DNA of 9,841 bases from Maritimibacter sp. (GTDB taxonomy: Bacteria > Pseudomonadota > Alphaproteobacteria > Rhodobacterales > Rhodobacteraceae), in contig DOUP01000027.1 of NCBI GenBank assembly GCA_003520545.1, positions 1-9,841 on the forward strand. The letters are read 5' to 3'. How positions within the stretch are numbered: the first letter of the stretch is position 1; the number at the start of each line of letters is the position of its first letter. Positions 1 to 6,416 of the stretch are shown here, one piece after another. Made by a program: the position numbers and the translations under genes. The notes under the pieces are model-generated. The model ran no database searches and was not told the origin of the DNA. It worked only from the letters and a program-made list of their open reading frames with translations.

Positions 1-180
1 GTCGCCGGGACGGGTTATTTCCAGCGCGAATTCAGGGGTTTCGCCTGTTGGCAAGGTAATTTCAACGCGTTCTGGAAATGCCCCCCCCCACAACCGCTCG
101 ATCGCCGCACAAGTCGCTGCGGCGGCACAGGCGCCTGTGGTCCAGCCACGGCGCAATTGGGGGGCGTCAGGTGATGTCAT
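1..180 (-). CDS. cbiD: Cobalt-precorrin-5B C1-methyltransferase (CbiD), N-terminal part, cut by window edge
   Basis: The first 60 codons of a minus-strand gene that runs off the left edge. The translation begins MTSPDAPQLRRGWTTGACAA and continues through CAAIERLWGG to LPTGETPEFALEITRPGD. The LRRGWTTGACAAAA stretch (residues 9-22) and the following PTGE motif are the N-terminal signature of CbiD, the SAM-dependent enzyme that methylates C1 of the corrin ring and removes the C20 fragment in the cobalt-early B12 route. The ATG at 180 is the natural start because the signature begins a few residues later. No Shine-Dalgarno precedes it; instead a promoter-like -35/-10 pair ends 7 nt before the ATG, suggesting a leaderless mRNA. 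The gene diverges from cobA. A run of nine C (81-89) lies inside but the frame stays open across it. The family call is firm; whether it replaces CobF in a mixed pathway is inference. Confidence 0.85.
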   Translation of the reverse strand, partial: MTSPDAPQLRRGWTTGACAAAATCAAIERLWGGAFPERVEITLPTGETPEFALEITRPGD

Positions 181-216
181 CAGGGCGACTATAGCCCCGC
201 GACTGGCCGCCGCCAA
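181..216 (-). promoter_or_regulatory. Putative sigma-70 type promoter of cbiD, probably giving a leaderless mRNA
   Basis: Read on the minus strand, TTGGCG (216-211), a 17-nt spacer (210-194), TATAGT (193-188), 7 nt, then the cbiD ATG at 180. Both hexamers are close to the TTGACA/TATAAT consensus with ideal spacing. A start 7 nt past the -10 box would fall on the A of the ATG. No purine-rich ribosome site lies in the 7-nt gap. Confidence 0.55.
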
Positions 217-334
217 TCACCCTTTCACGCGCTTTGCCAAACGTTTGCGACCAGAACAGACGCAATGCCCCCAATGACTTCGCAGGTTTTTCCTCAAATG
301 TCGCAACTCGACTTTCCCAAGCCCGCGACGCACC

Positions 335-347
335 CTATAAGGCAAGC
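335..347 (+). promoter_or_regulatory. Possible -10 box or ribosome site directly before cobA
   Basis: CTATAA (335-340) lies exactly 7 nt before the cobA ATG at 348, the same geometry as on the cbiD side, but the -35 region 17 nt upstream (CTTTCC, 312-317) is poor. The overlapping AAGG (339-342), 5 nt before the ATG, could instead act as a weak ribosome site. The rest of the 167-nt divergent gap (181-347) shows no cobalamin riboswitch that I can recognise. It does hold a small dyad, TTGCG at 245-249 and CGCAA at 261-265. Confidence 0.25.
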
Positions 348-1214
348 ATGCAAGATACATCTCTCTCTCTTCCCGTGCTTCCCTCCTCTGACTGGCCCGA
401 GTTCAAACCCGGCTGGGTTTGGCTGGTGGGCGCAGGCCCCGGCGATCCCGGACTTTTGACGCTGCACGCACTGAATGCGCTGCGTCATGCCGATGTGATC
501 GTCTATGACGCTTTGGTGCAAAAGGTCATTCTGGACTGGGCCCGCCCGGAGGCAGAGATCGTTTACGCCGGCAAGCGCGGCGGCAAACCGTCTGCCAACC
601 AAAAAGATATCTCGCTGCAATTGGTGGATTTTGCCCGCGCCGGAAAGCGTGTGTTGCGTCTGAAAGGCGGCGATCCCTTTGTGTTTGGACGGGGTGGCGA
701 AGAAGGTCAGACCCTTGTCCAGCACGACATTCCCATTCGCATCATTCCTGGCATTTCGGCCGGCATTGGTGGCTTGGCCTACGCGGGCATTCCCGTAACG
801 CACCGCGATGTGAACCAATCGGTGACCTTTGTGACCGGGCATGATCAGTCAGGTGATACACCAAGCTCGCTCGACTGGGCCGCGATTTCCAAAGGATCTC
901 AGGTGCTTGTGATCTACATGGGCATGAAACATCTGGACCGGATTCGCGACGCACTGCTGGCGGCAGGGCGCGACAAGGACGAACCTGTGGCCATTGTATC
1001 AAACGCCACCACACCTGAACAACGCGTGCTGGAAACCACGCTGTCGACTTGTGTCGAAAACGCTAAGGCCGAAGGCTTCGGCCCACCCGCCATCATCTGT
1101 GTCGGACGTGCGACCATGATGCGCCAAGCGCTGGATTGGCAGGCCATTGCACGCGGTGAAGCCCCACGCAACACCGACCCATTGGGCCGTGGACGCCCCG
1201 CCGAGGACCGGTAA
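348..1214 (+). CDS. cobA: Uroporphyrinogen-III C-methyltransferase (SUMT)
   Basis: Transfers two methyl groups from SAM to C2 and C7 of uroporphyrinogen III, giving precorrin-2, the branch point from haem to B12 synthesis; cytosolic. Counting from the ATG at 348 (288 aa), the tetrapyrrole-methylase signature VGAGPGDPGLLT is at residues 27-38, YDALV at 53-57, RLKGGDPFVFGRGGEE at 104-119, PGISA at 134-138, GIPVTHR at 147-153 and TGH at 163-165. These are the SAM-binding and active-site loops of SUMT. The frame is open from an ATG at 234, but the extra 38 residues have no family resemblance and overlap the regulatory gap, so the ATG at 348, preceded by AAGG, is preferred. There is no fused CysG dehydrogenase/ferrochelatase part. 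The stop overlaps the cobB start (TAATG), so the two are probably translationally coupled. Confidence 0.93.
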   Translation: MQDTSLSLPVLPSSDWPEFKPGWVWLVGAGPGDPGLLTLHALNALRHADVIVYDALVQKVILDWARPEAEIVYAGKRGGKPSANQKDISLQLVDFARAGKRVLRLKGGDPFVFGRGGEEGQTLVQHDIPIRIIPGISAGIGGLAYAGIPVTHRDVNQSVTFVTGHDQSGDTPSSLDWAAISKGSQVLVIYMGMKHLDRIRDALLAAGRDKDEPVAIVSNATTPEQRVLETTLSTCVENAKAEGFGPPAIICVGRATMMRQALDWQAIARGEAPRNTDPLGRGRPAEDR

Positions 1215-2515
1215 TGCCCGCGCCCACCAGCACCCGCGGTCTGATCATCGCGGCGCCCTCCTCCGGGTCAGGCAAAACCACACTTACGCTTGGCATATTG
1301 CGCGCCTTGTCTAAACAGGGCGTGGCCGTGCGCGGGGCAAAATCTGGCCCCGATTACATTGATCCACGGTTTCATGCCGCCGCTTGCGGGCGTGAATGTG
1401 TGAATTTGGACGCTTGGGCGATGTCCCCGGACCGCCTGTGCAGCTTGGCGGCAACCAGTGGTGATACCGGAGATGACCTTTTGATCATCGAGGGCGCTAT
1501 GGGCCTGTTTGACGGTGCGCCACCTGTCGGCAAAGGCGCCACGGCGGACCTTGCGCGCCAATTAAGCCTGCCGGTGGTATTGGTGGTCGATTGCGCACGA
1601 ATGGCGCAATCCTTGGCGCCATTGGTGGCGGGATTTGCAGCCCATGATCCCGATGTCCGGGTTGCTGGTGTGATCCTGAACCAAATCGGCAGTGCGCGGC
1701 ACGAGGCGATGCTGCGCGGCGCCATGGCCCGTATCAATCTGCCGGTGTTAGGCGCGGTATATCGTCAGGATCAAATGGCCCACCCGTCCCGTCATTTGGG
1801 ATTGGTACAGGCCGGTGAGCACCCCGATTTGCAAGCCTATCTGGACCGGGTTGGGGACGCCGTCACAGAGGCCGTTGATCTTGAGGCCCTGACCTCGCTC
1901 GCGACCCCGTTGCCCGTTGCAGGAAAAGCACCGCAACTGACCCCGCCCGGGTCGCGGATCGCTGTGGCACATGATCGCGCCTTTGCCTTTGCTTACCCGC
2001 ATATCCTGGCCGATTGGCGGGCCGCTGGGGCGGAGGTTTTGCCCTTTTCACCGCTTGCGGATGAGGCCCCACATCCTGATGCTGATTTCATTTTTTTACC
2101 CGGAGGCTACCCGGAGCTTCACGCAGCCCAATTAGCTGCGGCCAAGACCTTTAAATCTGCCATGCATGCCGCCACTTGTCCGATCTATGGTGAATGTGGG
2201 GGGTTTATGACCCTTGGCCAAACCATTGTAGATAAAGAGGGAATTTCACATGAGATGCTGGGTCTGTTGGCACTGGAGACCAGCTTTGCCACGCGGAAAC
2301 TGCATCTTGGATATCGCAGTGTGACCGCCCAAGACGGCCCCTTCAAAAGCACGTGGAACGCACATGAATTCCACTACGCCACCATTTTACGCGCCGAAGG
2401 CACACCGCTTTTTGAGGCAACAGACGCCGAAGGGCAGACCCTTGTGCCGATGGGATTGATCCAAGGAAATGTGTCGGGCAGCTACGCCCATCTCATCGAC
2501 AAAGAGGCGCCATAA
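1214..2515 (+). CDS. cobB: Cobyrinate / hydrogenobyrinate a,c-diamide synthase
   Basis: ATP- and glutamine-dependent amidation of the a and c carboxylates of the corrin ring. At 433 aa it has family length. The N-terminal half is a dethiobiotin-synthetase-like ATPase with P-loop APSSGSGKTT (residues 14-23), GAKSGPDYIDPRFH (41-54) and EGAMGLFDG (93-101). The C-terminal half is a class I glutamine amidotransferase domain: FLPGGYPE (294-301), nucleophile Cys328 in YGECGGFM, HEFHY (384-388) and His426 in SGSYAHL near the end. All expected catalytic landmarks are present, so it looks functional. It starts on the last base of the cobA stop. The name CobB (aerobic) versus CbiA (anaerobic) cannot be settled from the protein alone; CobB is chosen for the alphaproteobacterial context. 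GC is moderate, with frequent TTG leucine codons, as in cobA and the following MFS gene. Confidence 0.93.
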   Translation: MPAPTSTRGLIIAAPSSGSGKTTLTLGILRALSKQGVAVRGAKSGPDYIDPRFHAAACGRECVNLDAWAMSPDRLCSLAATSGDTGDDLLIIEGAMGLFDGAPPVGKGATADLARQLSLPVVLVVDCARMAQSLAPLVAGFAAHDPDVRVAGVILNQIGSARHEAMLRGAMARINLPVLGAVYRQDQMAHPSRHLGLVQAGEHPDLQAYLDRVGDAVTEAVDLEALTSLATPLPVAGKAPQLTPPGSRIAVAHDRAFAFAYPHILADWRAAGAEVLPFSPLADEAPHPDADFIFLPGGYPELHAAQLAAAKTFKSAMHAATCPIYGECGGFMTLGQTIVDKEGISHEMLGLLALETSFATRKLHLGYRSVTAQDGPFKSTWNAHEFHYATILRAEGTPLFEATDAEGQTLVPMGLIQGNVSGSYAHLIDKEAP

Positions 2516-2520
2516 GCAAG

Positions 2521-2552
2521 ACCAATCCCCTGCATCACGAAATTTGATTGGT
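2521..2552. repeat. Short dyad in the cobB-MFS gap
   Basis: ACCAATC (2521-2527) and GATTGGT (2546-2552) form a perfect 7-bp inverted repeat with an 18-nt loop, 5 nt after the cobB stop and about 30 nt before the MFS start. There is no U-tract, so a classical terminator is unlikely. It could be a regulator site or chance. The 68-nt gap shows nothing else clear. Confidence 0.25.
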
Positions 2553-2583
2553 GCACAGGTGAAACGACGGATACGGATGCAAC

Positions 2584-3807
2584 ATGACGCATATGAACGC
2601 CCTTCCCGCTGATAACAGGCTTGCAAAGCGCAATGTAACCATTTTGGTGCTGGCCCAAGCCATTCTTGGGGCGCAGATGCCGATGATTTTCACGATGGCG
2701 GGGCTTGCGGGGCAATCTTTGGCGTCAAACATTTGCTGGGCGACCTTGCCAATCTCGTCGATGGTGGGTGGGTCTATGTTTTGGGCCAATCCGGTCAGCT
2801 GGGTGATGCAAACCTTTGGCCGTCGCATTGGCTTTTGGCTGGGGACACTGGGGGGATCACTTGGGGCGGCAATCAGTGCATATGCTCTATCCCAAGCCGA
2901 TTTTACACTGTTCCTGGTGGGCTCTTTTATCATGGGGCTATATCAATCGGCACAAGGCTTTTATCGTTTTGCCGCCGCTGACACAGCAACGCCAGAGTTC
3001 CGACCCAAGGCAATTTCTTATGTGATGGCCGGGGGGCTGGCGGCCGCCGTAATAGGCCCGCAACTCTTCAACATTACCAATGACATGATGGTGGTTCCCT
3101 TTATGGGGGCTTATGTGGCGGTGATCGGCATCAATCTTGTCGACTCACTTCTGTTTTTTGGATTGGACATCCCAAAACCGGAAAAACCACATGCGGATGC
3201 CCCCAAAGGCCGCACCCGGCTAGAGCTGTTGCGTGACCCAGTGATTGCCGTCGCGATCATCTGTGGCATGGTGTCATATGCGCTGATGAACCTGGTGATG
3301 ACCTCAACCCCGCTGGCAGTGGTTGGTTGTGGGTTTGAAACCGATATGGCAGGCAATATTGTCACCGCCCACGTGCTGGCGATGTTTATCCCTAGCTTTT
3401 TCACCGGTCATCTGATTGCCCGTTTTGGCACCCGAAAGGTAATCGCCTTGGGTCTAACCATCCTTGGTCTTGCCGGGATTGTTGCCCTGCAAGGCGTTGA
3501 GCTTGAGAACTTCTTTATCGCGCTGATTTTGTTGGGCCTTGGTTGGAACTTTGGCTTTATCGGCGCCACCACCATGTTGTCCGGCGCCCACGCCCCAGAA
3601 GAACGCGGTCGGGTGCAGGGTATGAACGATATGATCGTGTTTGGCTGTGTGACGGTGGCGTCCTTGGCCTCGGGCGGATTGATGAATTGTTCAGGCGGCA
3701 GCGCGGTTGAGGGTTGGTCCGCCGTGAACCTCGCCATGGTGCCGTTCCTCGCGCTCGCCGGGGCCGCGCTGATCTGGCTGATCATGCGCCCGCAGGATGC
3801 CGAATAA
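2584..3807 (+). CDS. MFS permease, substrate unknown
   Basis: A 407-aa hydrophobic protein with the size and layout of a 12-helix major facilitator. A cytoplasmic loop rich in charge and proline (roughly residues 195-218, FGLDIPKPEKPHADAPKGR) separates the halves. Motif-A-like basic turns follow helix 2 (TFGRRIGFWLG) and recur in the second half (ARFGTRKVIALG), and APEERGRVQGMNDM lies before the last helices. These support MFS but do not give the substrate. An ATG three codons in (2593) is an alternative start; GGA at 2575-2577 fits the chosen one. It lies 68 nt after cobB on the same strand, so co-transcription is possible, but a role in B12 or cobalt transport is only a guess. About the last 90 bases change to 73% GC with CTC/CTG leucines, unlike the TTG-rich body, suggesting a recombination point near 3715. 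The stop abuts the hairpin cluster. Confidence 0.85.
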   Translation: MTHMNALPADNRLAKRNVTILVLAQAILGAQMPMIFTMAGLAGQSLASNICWATLPISSMVGGSMFWANPVSWVMQTFGRRIGFWLGTLGGSLGAAISAYALSQADFTLFLVGSFIMGLYQSAQGFYRFAAADTATPEFRPKAISYVMAGGLAAAVIGPQLFNITNDMMVVPFMGAYVAVIGINLVDSLLFFGLDIPKPEKPHADAPKGRTRLELLRDPVIAVAIICGMVSYALMNLVMTSTPLAVVGCGFETDMAGNIVTAHVLAMFIPSFFTGHLIARFGTRKVIALGLTILGLAGIVALQGVELENFFIALILLGLGWNFGFIGATTMLSGAHAPEERGRVQGMNDMIVFGCVTVASLASGGLMNCSGGSAVEGWSAVNLAMVPFLALAGAALIWLIMRPQDAE

Positions 3808-3909
3808 GCGATAATCGACGCGATTATCGCCCAGACGTCCGACGCGGACGTCTCCGCCCAACTCCGAAATCATCGCATGATTTCAAACCGCGTTCGTCGC
3901 ACGAACGCG
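3808..3909. terminator. Cluster of four perfect hairpins filling a convergent intergenic gap
   Basis: Four inverted repeats lie end to end: 3808-3830 (GCGATAATCG, 3-nt centre), 3834-3852 (GACGTCC, 5-nt centre), 3866-3884 (GAAATCAT, 3-nt centre) and 3889-3909 (CGCGTTCGT, 3-nt centre). All arms match perfectly. The first starts on the base after the MFS stop and the last ends on the base before the stop codon of the convergent gene. The arms differ in sequence, but every centre is a CGC or ACG-type triplet, and the centre-to-centre distances are 24, 32 and 24. A bidirectional terminator or mRNA 3'-end stabiliser is the likely role. There are no U-tracts, as is common in high-GC bacteria. Confidence 0.7.
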
Positions 3910-4641
3910 CTACCAGCGCCGGAGAACCGTCTTCACCACCAAGCTCGTGCGCCGCGCGAACTCGCTCTCGACAGCCGGCTTCCCCGCCTTCAAAGCTTCG
4001 AGCCGCGCCCGGGTCCGCCACGCCGCCCGCGCCGCGGGTGTCGCCATGCCAAACCGCTTGGGCAACGGCGAGAGGTCTCCAAGCGCCGTCTCCACCATCC
4101 CCGGCAGCATGTCGGACTGAACCGCCCGCCAGCCATGCGCCTCCAGATCGTCCTGCGCCGCGATGAAAGCCGCGAGCCCCTGCGCTCGGCCCAACACCCG
4201 CGCCTGGTCCGGAGCGCGATGCCCCAGCGCGCCCATCGAGGCCACCATCAGCGCGCCAGCCGTCGTCTCGAGATAATGCCAAAGCGCTGCGGGCCCATCG
4301 AACGGCTCGCGCTCGATATCCACCTGTCGCGCGTCGATCATCTGATGCAAAGGCGCGAGCGGGATACCCCGCGCACGGATCGCCGCCGCCAACGGCTCCA
4401 CCACTTCATGCGCCCGCGCCTTTTTGCCCTCCTGAACCTCGTCCAGCACATCGCGCCAGAACTGCAACCGCATCTGCGCGATCATCGGCTCACTCGTCAG
4501 CCAGGGCGCCTTGGCGATCTCCAGGTTGAAGGCATAGAGCGGAAACAGCGCATCCCGGTCCTCGACCGGCGCGGTCATGGCCGCCGCGAACCGATCCGCA
4601 TCGCCCGCCGCGACGATTTCTGCGCAGGCCTGAACGCTCAC
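3910..4641 (-). CDS. Squalene/phytoene synthase-fold protein of NDUFAF6 type, probably non-catalytic
   Basis: Isoprenoid-synthase class I fold, but more like mitochondrial complex I assembly factor NDUFAF6 than a true prenyl synthase. From the GTG at 4641 (243 aa), PLYAFNLEIAKAP (34-46) stands where phytoene synthases have the first DDxxD motif, which is absent. MRLQFWRDVLDEV (57-69), MIDARQVDIER (101-111) and AQGLAAFIAAQDD (153-165) follow the family order, but the second Asp-rich motif is also degenerate. The nearby DML P at 177-180 echoes the family's YLP element. The GTG overlaps the cimA stop as GTGA, a classic coupling overlap; an upstream ATG at 4674 would overlap cimA by 37 nt and is less likely. 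It is the last gene of the cysS-cimA run, and the four-hairpin cluster begins directly after its TAG. The role in respiratory complex I is inference from the family. Confidence 0.75.
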   Translation of the reverse strand: MSVQACAEIVAAGDADRFAAAMTAPVEDRDALFPLYAFNLEIAKAPWLTSEPMIAQMRLQFWRDVLDEVQEGKKARAHEVVEPLAAAIRARGIPLAPLHQMIDARQVDIEREPFDGPAALWHYLETTAGALMVASMGALGHRAPDQARVLGRAQGLAAFIAAQDDLEAHGWRAVQSDMLPGMVETALGDLSPLPKRFGMATPAARAAWRTRARLEALKAGKPAVESEFARRTSLVVKTVLRRW

Positions 4642-6266
4642 GCCGGGCGCACCCCGTCGCGGATCAGCTTCCACGACACCGCATCGAGCAGCGCGGCAAA
4701 GGACGCGTCAACTATGTTCGCCGACACACCCACCGTGGACCAGGTGTTCTCCGCGGCATCCGTGAAGTCGATGATGACCCGCGTCTTGGCTTCCGTGCCG
4801 CCCTGCGTGATCCGCACCTTGAAGTCCTTCAGGAACACGTCCCCCTTGATCGCGCTTTCATAGGGTCCGAGATCGGCCTGCAACGCCTGCCAGAGCGCGT
4901 TCACCGGACCGTCGTCCTGCATCTCCTGCGCGTGTTCGTTCTTGTAAAACGACGTGCTTTCTTCGCCATTCGAGAAGCGGACCGTCACCACGGCCTCCGA
5001 TTCCACCACGATCCGGCCCCGCGCATTGCGGCGACGCTCGGTGATGACGCGGTAGCGCTCGATGTCGAAGTACTCCGGCAATGTCCCGAGGATGCGACGC
5101 GCCACCAGTTCGAATGAGGCCTGGGCGCTGTCGAAGGAATACCCCTCGTCCTCCAGCCGCTTGATCTCATCGAGGATCAGCGGCAGGTGCGGATCGCCCT
5201 TTTCCAACGTGATCCCAACATCTTCCAACCGCGCCTTGAGGTTCGATTGCCCCGCCTGGTTGGACATCGGCACAATGCGTTGGTTGCCGACGATCAGCGG
5301 ATCAATATGCTCATAGGTCGTCGGGTCCTTTAGGATCGCCGAGGCATGAAGCCCCGCCTTGTGCACGAAGGCCGAGCCCCCGACATAAGGCGCGCTTTTC
5401 ACCGGCACCCGGTTCAGAATGTCGTCCAACTGGCGCGACACCCGTGTGAGCGTCGCCAGCGCTTCTTGCGGGACGCCGGTCTCATAGGCCGACTTGTAGG
5501 GCTCTTTCAGAAGCAGCGTCGGGATGATCGAGATCAGGTTGGCATTGCCACAGCGCTCCCCCAACCCGTTGAGCGTGCCCTGGATCTGCCGCGCCCCCGC
5601 ATCCACGGCGGCGAGCGAATTGGCGATGGCGTTGCCGGTGTCGTTGTGGGTGTGAATGCCCAGATGATCGCCGGGAATGCCCGCTTCGATCACCGTCCGC
5701 GTGATCGCCTCGACCTCTTTCGGCAACGTGCCCCCGTTGGTGTCGCACAGCACCACCCAACGCGCGCCTGCCTGATAGGCGGCCTTCACGCAGGAAAGCG
5801 CATAGTCGGGGTTCGCCTTGTAACCGTCAAAGAAATGCTCGGCATCGAACAAGGCCTCCTTGCCCGCTTTCACGATATGCGCGACAGAGGCTTGGATGTT
5901 TTCGAGGTTTTCGTCGTTGGTGATCCCCAGCGCGGTCGACACGTGGAAATCATGGGTCTTGCCGACAAGGCAAACCGCCGGGGTTTCCGCGTTCATGACC
6001 TGCGCCAGCACGTCGTCGTTGTCCGCCGAGCGCCCGGCCCGCTTGGTCATGCCGAAGGCGGTAAAGGTGGCGCGGGTCTCGGGTCGCTCCGCGAAAAACT
6101 CGCTGTCGGTCGGGTTCGCCCCCGGCCAGCCGCCCTCGATATAGTCGATGCCAAGATCGTCGAGCGCATGGGCAATCGCGGTCTTCTCGGAGGTCGAGAA
6201 CTGGACGCCCTGCGTCTGCTGTCCATCGCGCAGCGTGGTGTCGAAAAGGTATAGGCGTTCAGACAT
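4638..6266 (-). CDS. cimA: (R)-citramalate synthase
   Basis: Condenses acetyl-CoA with pyruvate to (R)-citramalate, the threonine-independent entry to isoleucine. The 542-aa protein has the citramalate-synthase layout. The HMGL/LeuA catalytic barrel carries FDTTLRDGQQ (8-17) with metal and catalytic residues, EGGWPGANPTD (44-54), CDTNGG (174-179), metal ligands HTHND (205-209) and GLGERCGNANL (234-244). A linker with FVHKAGLHASA (300-310) follows. The C-terminal LeuA regulatory domain has GPVNAL (453-458), DFKVRI (481-486) and TWSTVGVSANIVDASF (508-523). That domain usually binds isoleucine for feedback inhibition. The length and the GWPG motif favour CimA over 2-isopropylmalate or homocitrate synthase. 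The ATG at 6266 is preceded by GAGG with a 6-nt gap. It lies 150 nt after cysS on the same strand and is coupled to the following gene by GTGA. Confidence 0.93.
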   Translation of the reverse strand: MSERLYLFDTTLRDGQQTQGVQFSTSEKTAIAHALDDLGIDYIEGGWPGANPTDSEFFAERPETRATFTAFGMTKRAGRSADNDDVLAQVMNAETPAVCLVGKTHDFHVSTALGITNDENLENIQASVAHIVKAGKEALFDAEHFFDGYKANPDYALSCVKAAYQAGARWVVLCDTNGGTLPKEVEAITRTVIEAGIPGDHLGIHTHNDTGNAIANSLAAVDAGARQIQGTLNGLGERCGNANLISIIPTLLLKEPYKSAYETGVPQEALATLTRVSRQLDDILNRVPVKSAPYVGGSAFVHKAGLHASAILKDPTTYEHIDPLIVGNQRIVPMSNQAGQSNLKARLEDVGITLEKGDPHLPLILDEIKRLEDEGYSFDSAQASFELVARRILGTLPEYFDIERYRVITERRRNARGRIVVESEAVVTVRFSNGEESTSFYKNEHAQEMQDDGPVNALWQALQADLGPYESAIKGDVFLKDFKVRITQGGTEAKTRVIIDFTDAAENTWSTVGVSANIVDASFAALLDAVSWKLIRDGVRPA

Positions 6267-6308
6267 GGTGAGCCTCGCGATCGAATGTGGTTACATCAAA
6301 GCATTCCC

Positions 6309-6372
6309 ACCGAAACGCTTGCGTTTCGGTTCGCCCCCGACCCGCCCCCAGGGCGGGGGCGAAACCGCCCCC
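6309..6372 (-). promoter_or_regulatory. GC-rich hairpins between cysS and cimA, with mutually exclusive pairings
   Basis: ACCGAAACGC (6309-6318) and GCGTTTCGGT (6321-6330) form a perfect 10-bp stem, or 9 bp closed by a four-base centre. TTCGCCCCCG (6330-6339) can pair with CGGGGGCGAA (6354-6363), while GGGGGCG (6355-6361) can also pair with CGCCCCC (6366-6372) across AAAC, so these two stems compete. A third option pairs CCCGCCC (6341-6347) with GGGCGGG (6351-6357). They lie 45 or more nt past the cysS stop and at least 42 nt before cimA. Termination of cysS mRNA, transcript stabilisation or attenuation of cimA are all possible. No U-tract is seen. Confidence 0.5.
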
Positions 6373-6416
6373 ACCCTCGGATCGGGCGCGAACCTCTGTT
6401 TCTCGCCGCATGACCA

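Noticed and set aside
81..89. Nine-C run in cbiD as a frameshift or phase-variation tract
   Set aside because: The CbiD motif continues in the same frame on both sides, so the gene is intact as given. Slippage is possible but has no support from one sequence.
234..347. N-terminal extension of cobA from an ATG at 234
   Set aside because: The 38 extra residues have no SUMT resemblance, and the ATG at 348 has a better context and normal family length.
181..347. Cobalamin riboswitch in the cbiD-cobA divergent gap
   Set aside because: The gap is short, the cbiD promoter reaches to within 7 nt of its ATG, and I see no B12-box-like core on either strand.
3808..3909. CRISPR-like array
   Set aside because: The units are inverted repeats of different sequence, not direct repeats with spacers.
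4642..4674. Upstream ATG start for the squalene/phytoene synthase-like gene
   Set aside because: It would overlap cimA by 37 nt, and the extra residues do not resemble the family; the GTG with a GTGA overlap fits better.
3877..4863. Plus-strand open frame (328 codons) opposite the squalene-synthase-like gene and the 3' end of cimA
   Set aside because: Arg/Pro/His-rich composition typical of an antisense shadow; it starts inside the hairpin cluster.
5346..6254. Long plus-strand open frame (302 codons) opposite cimA
   Set aside because: Antisense shadow of cimA, rich in Arg and Gly, with no known family features.
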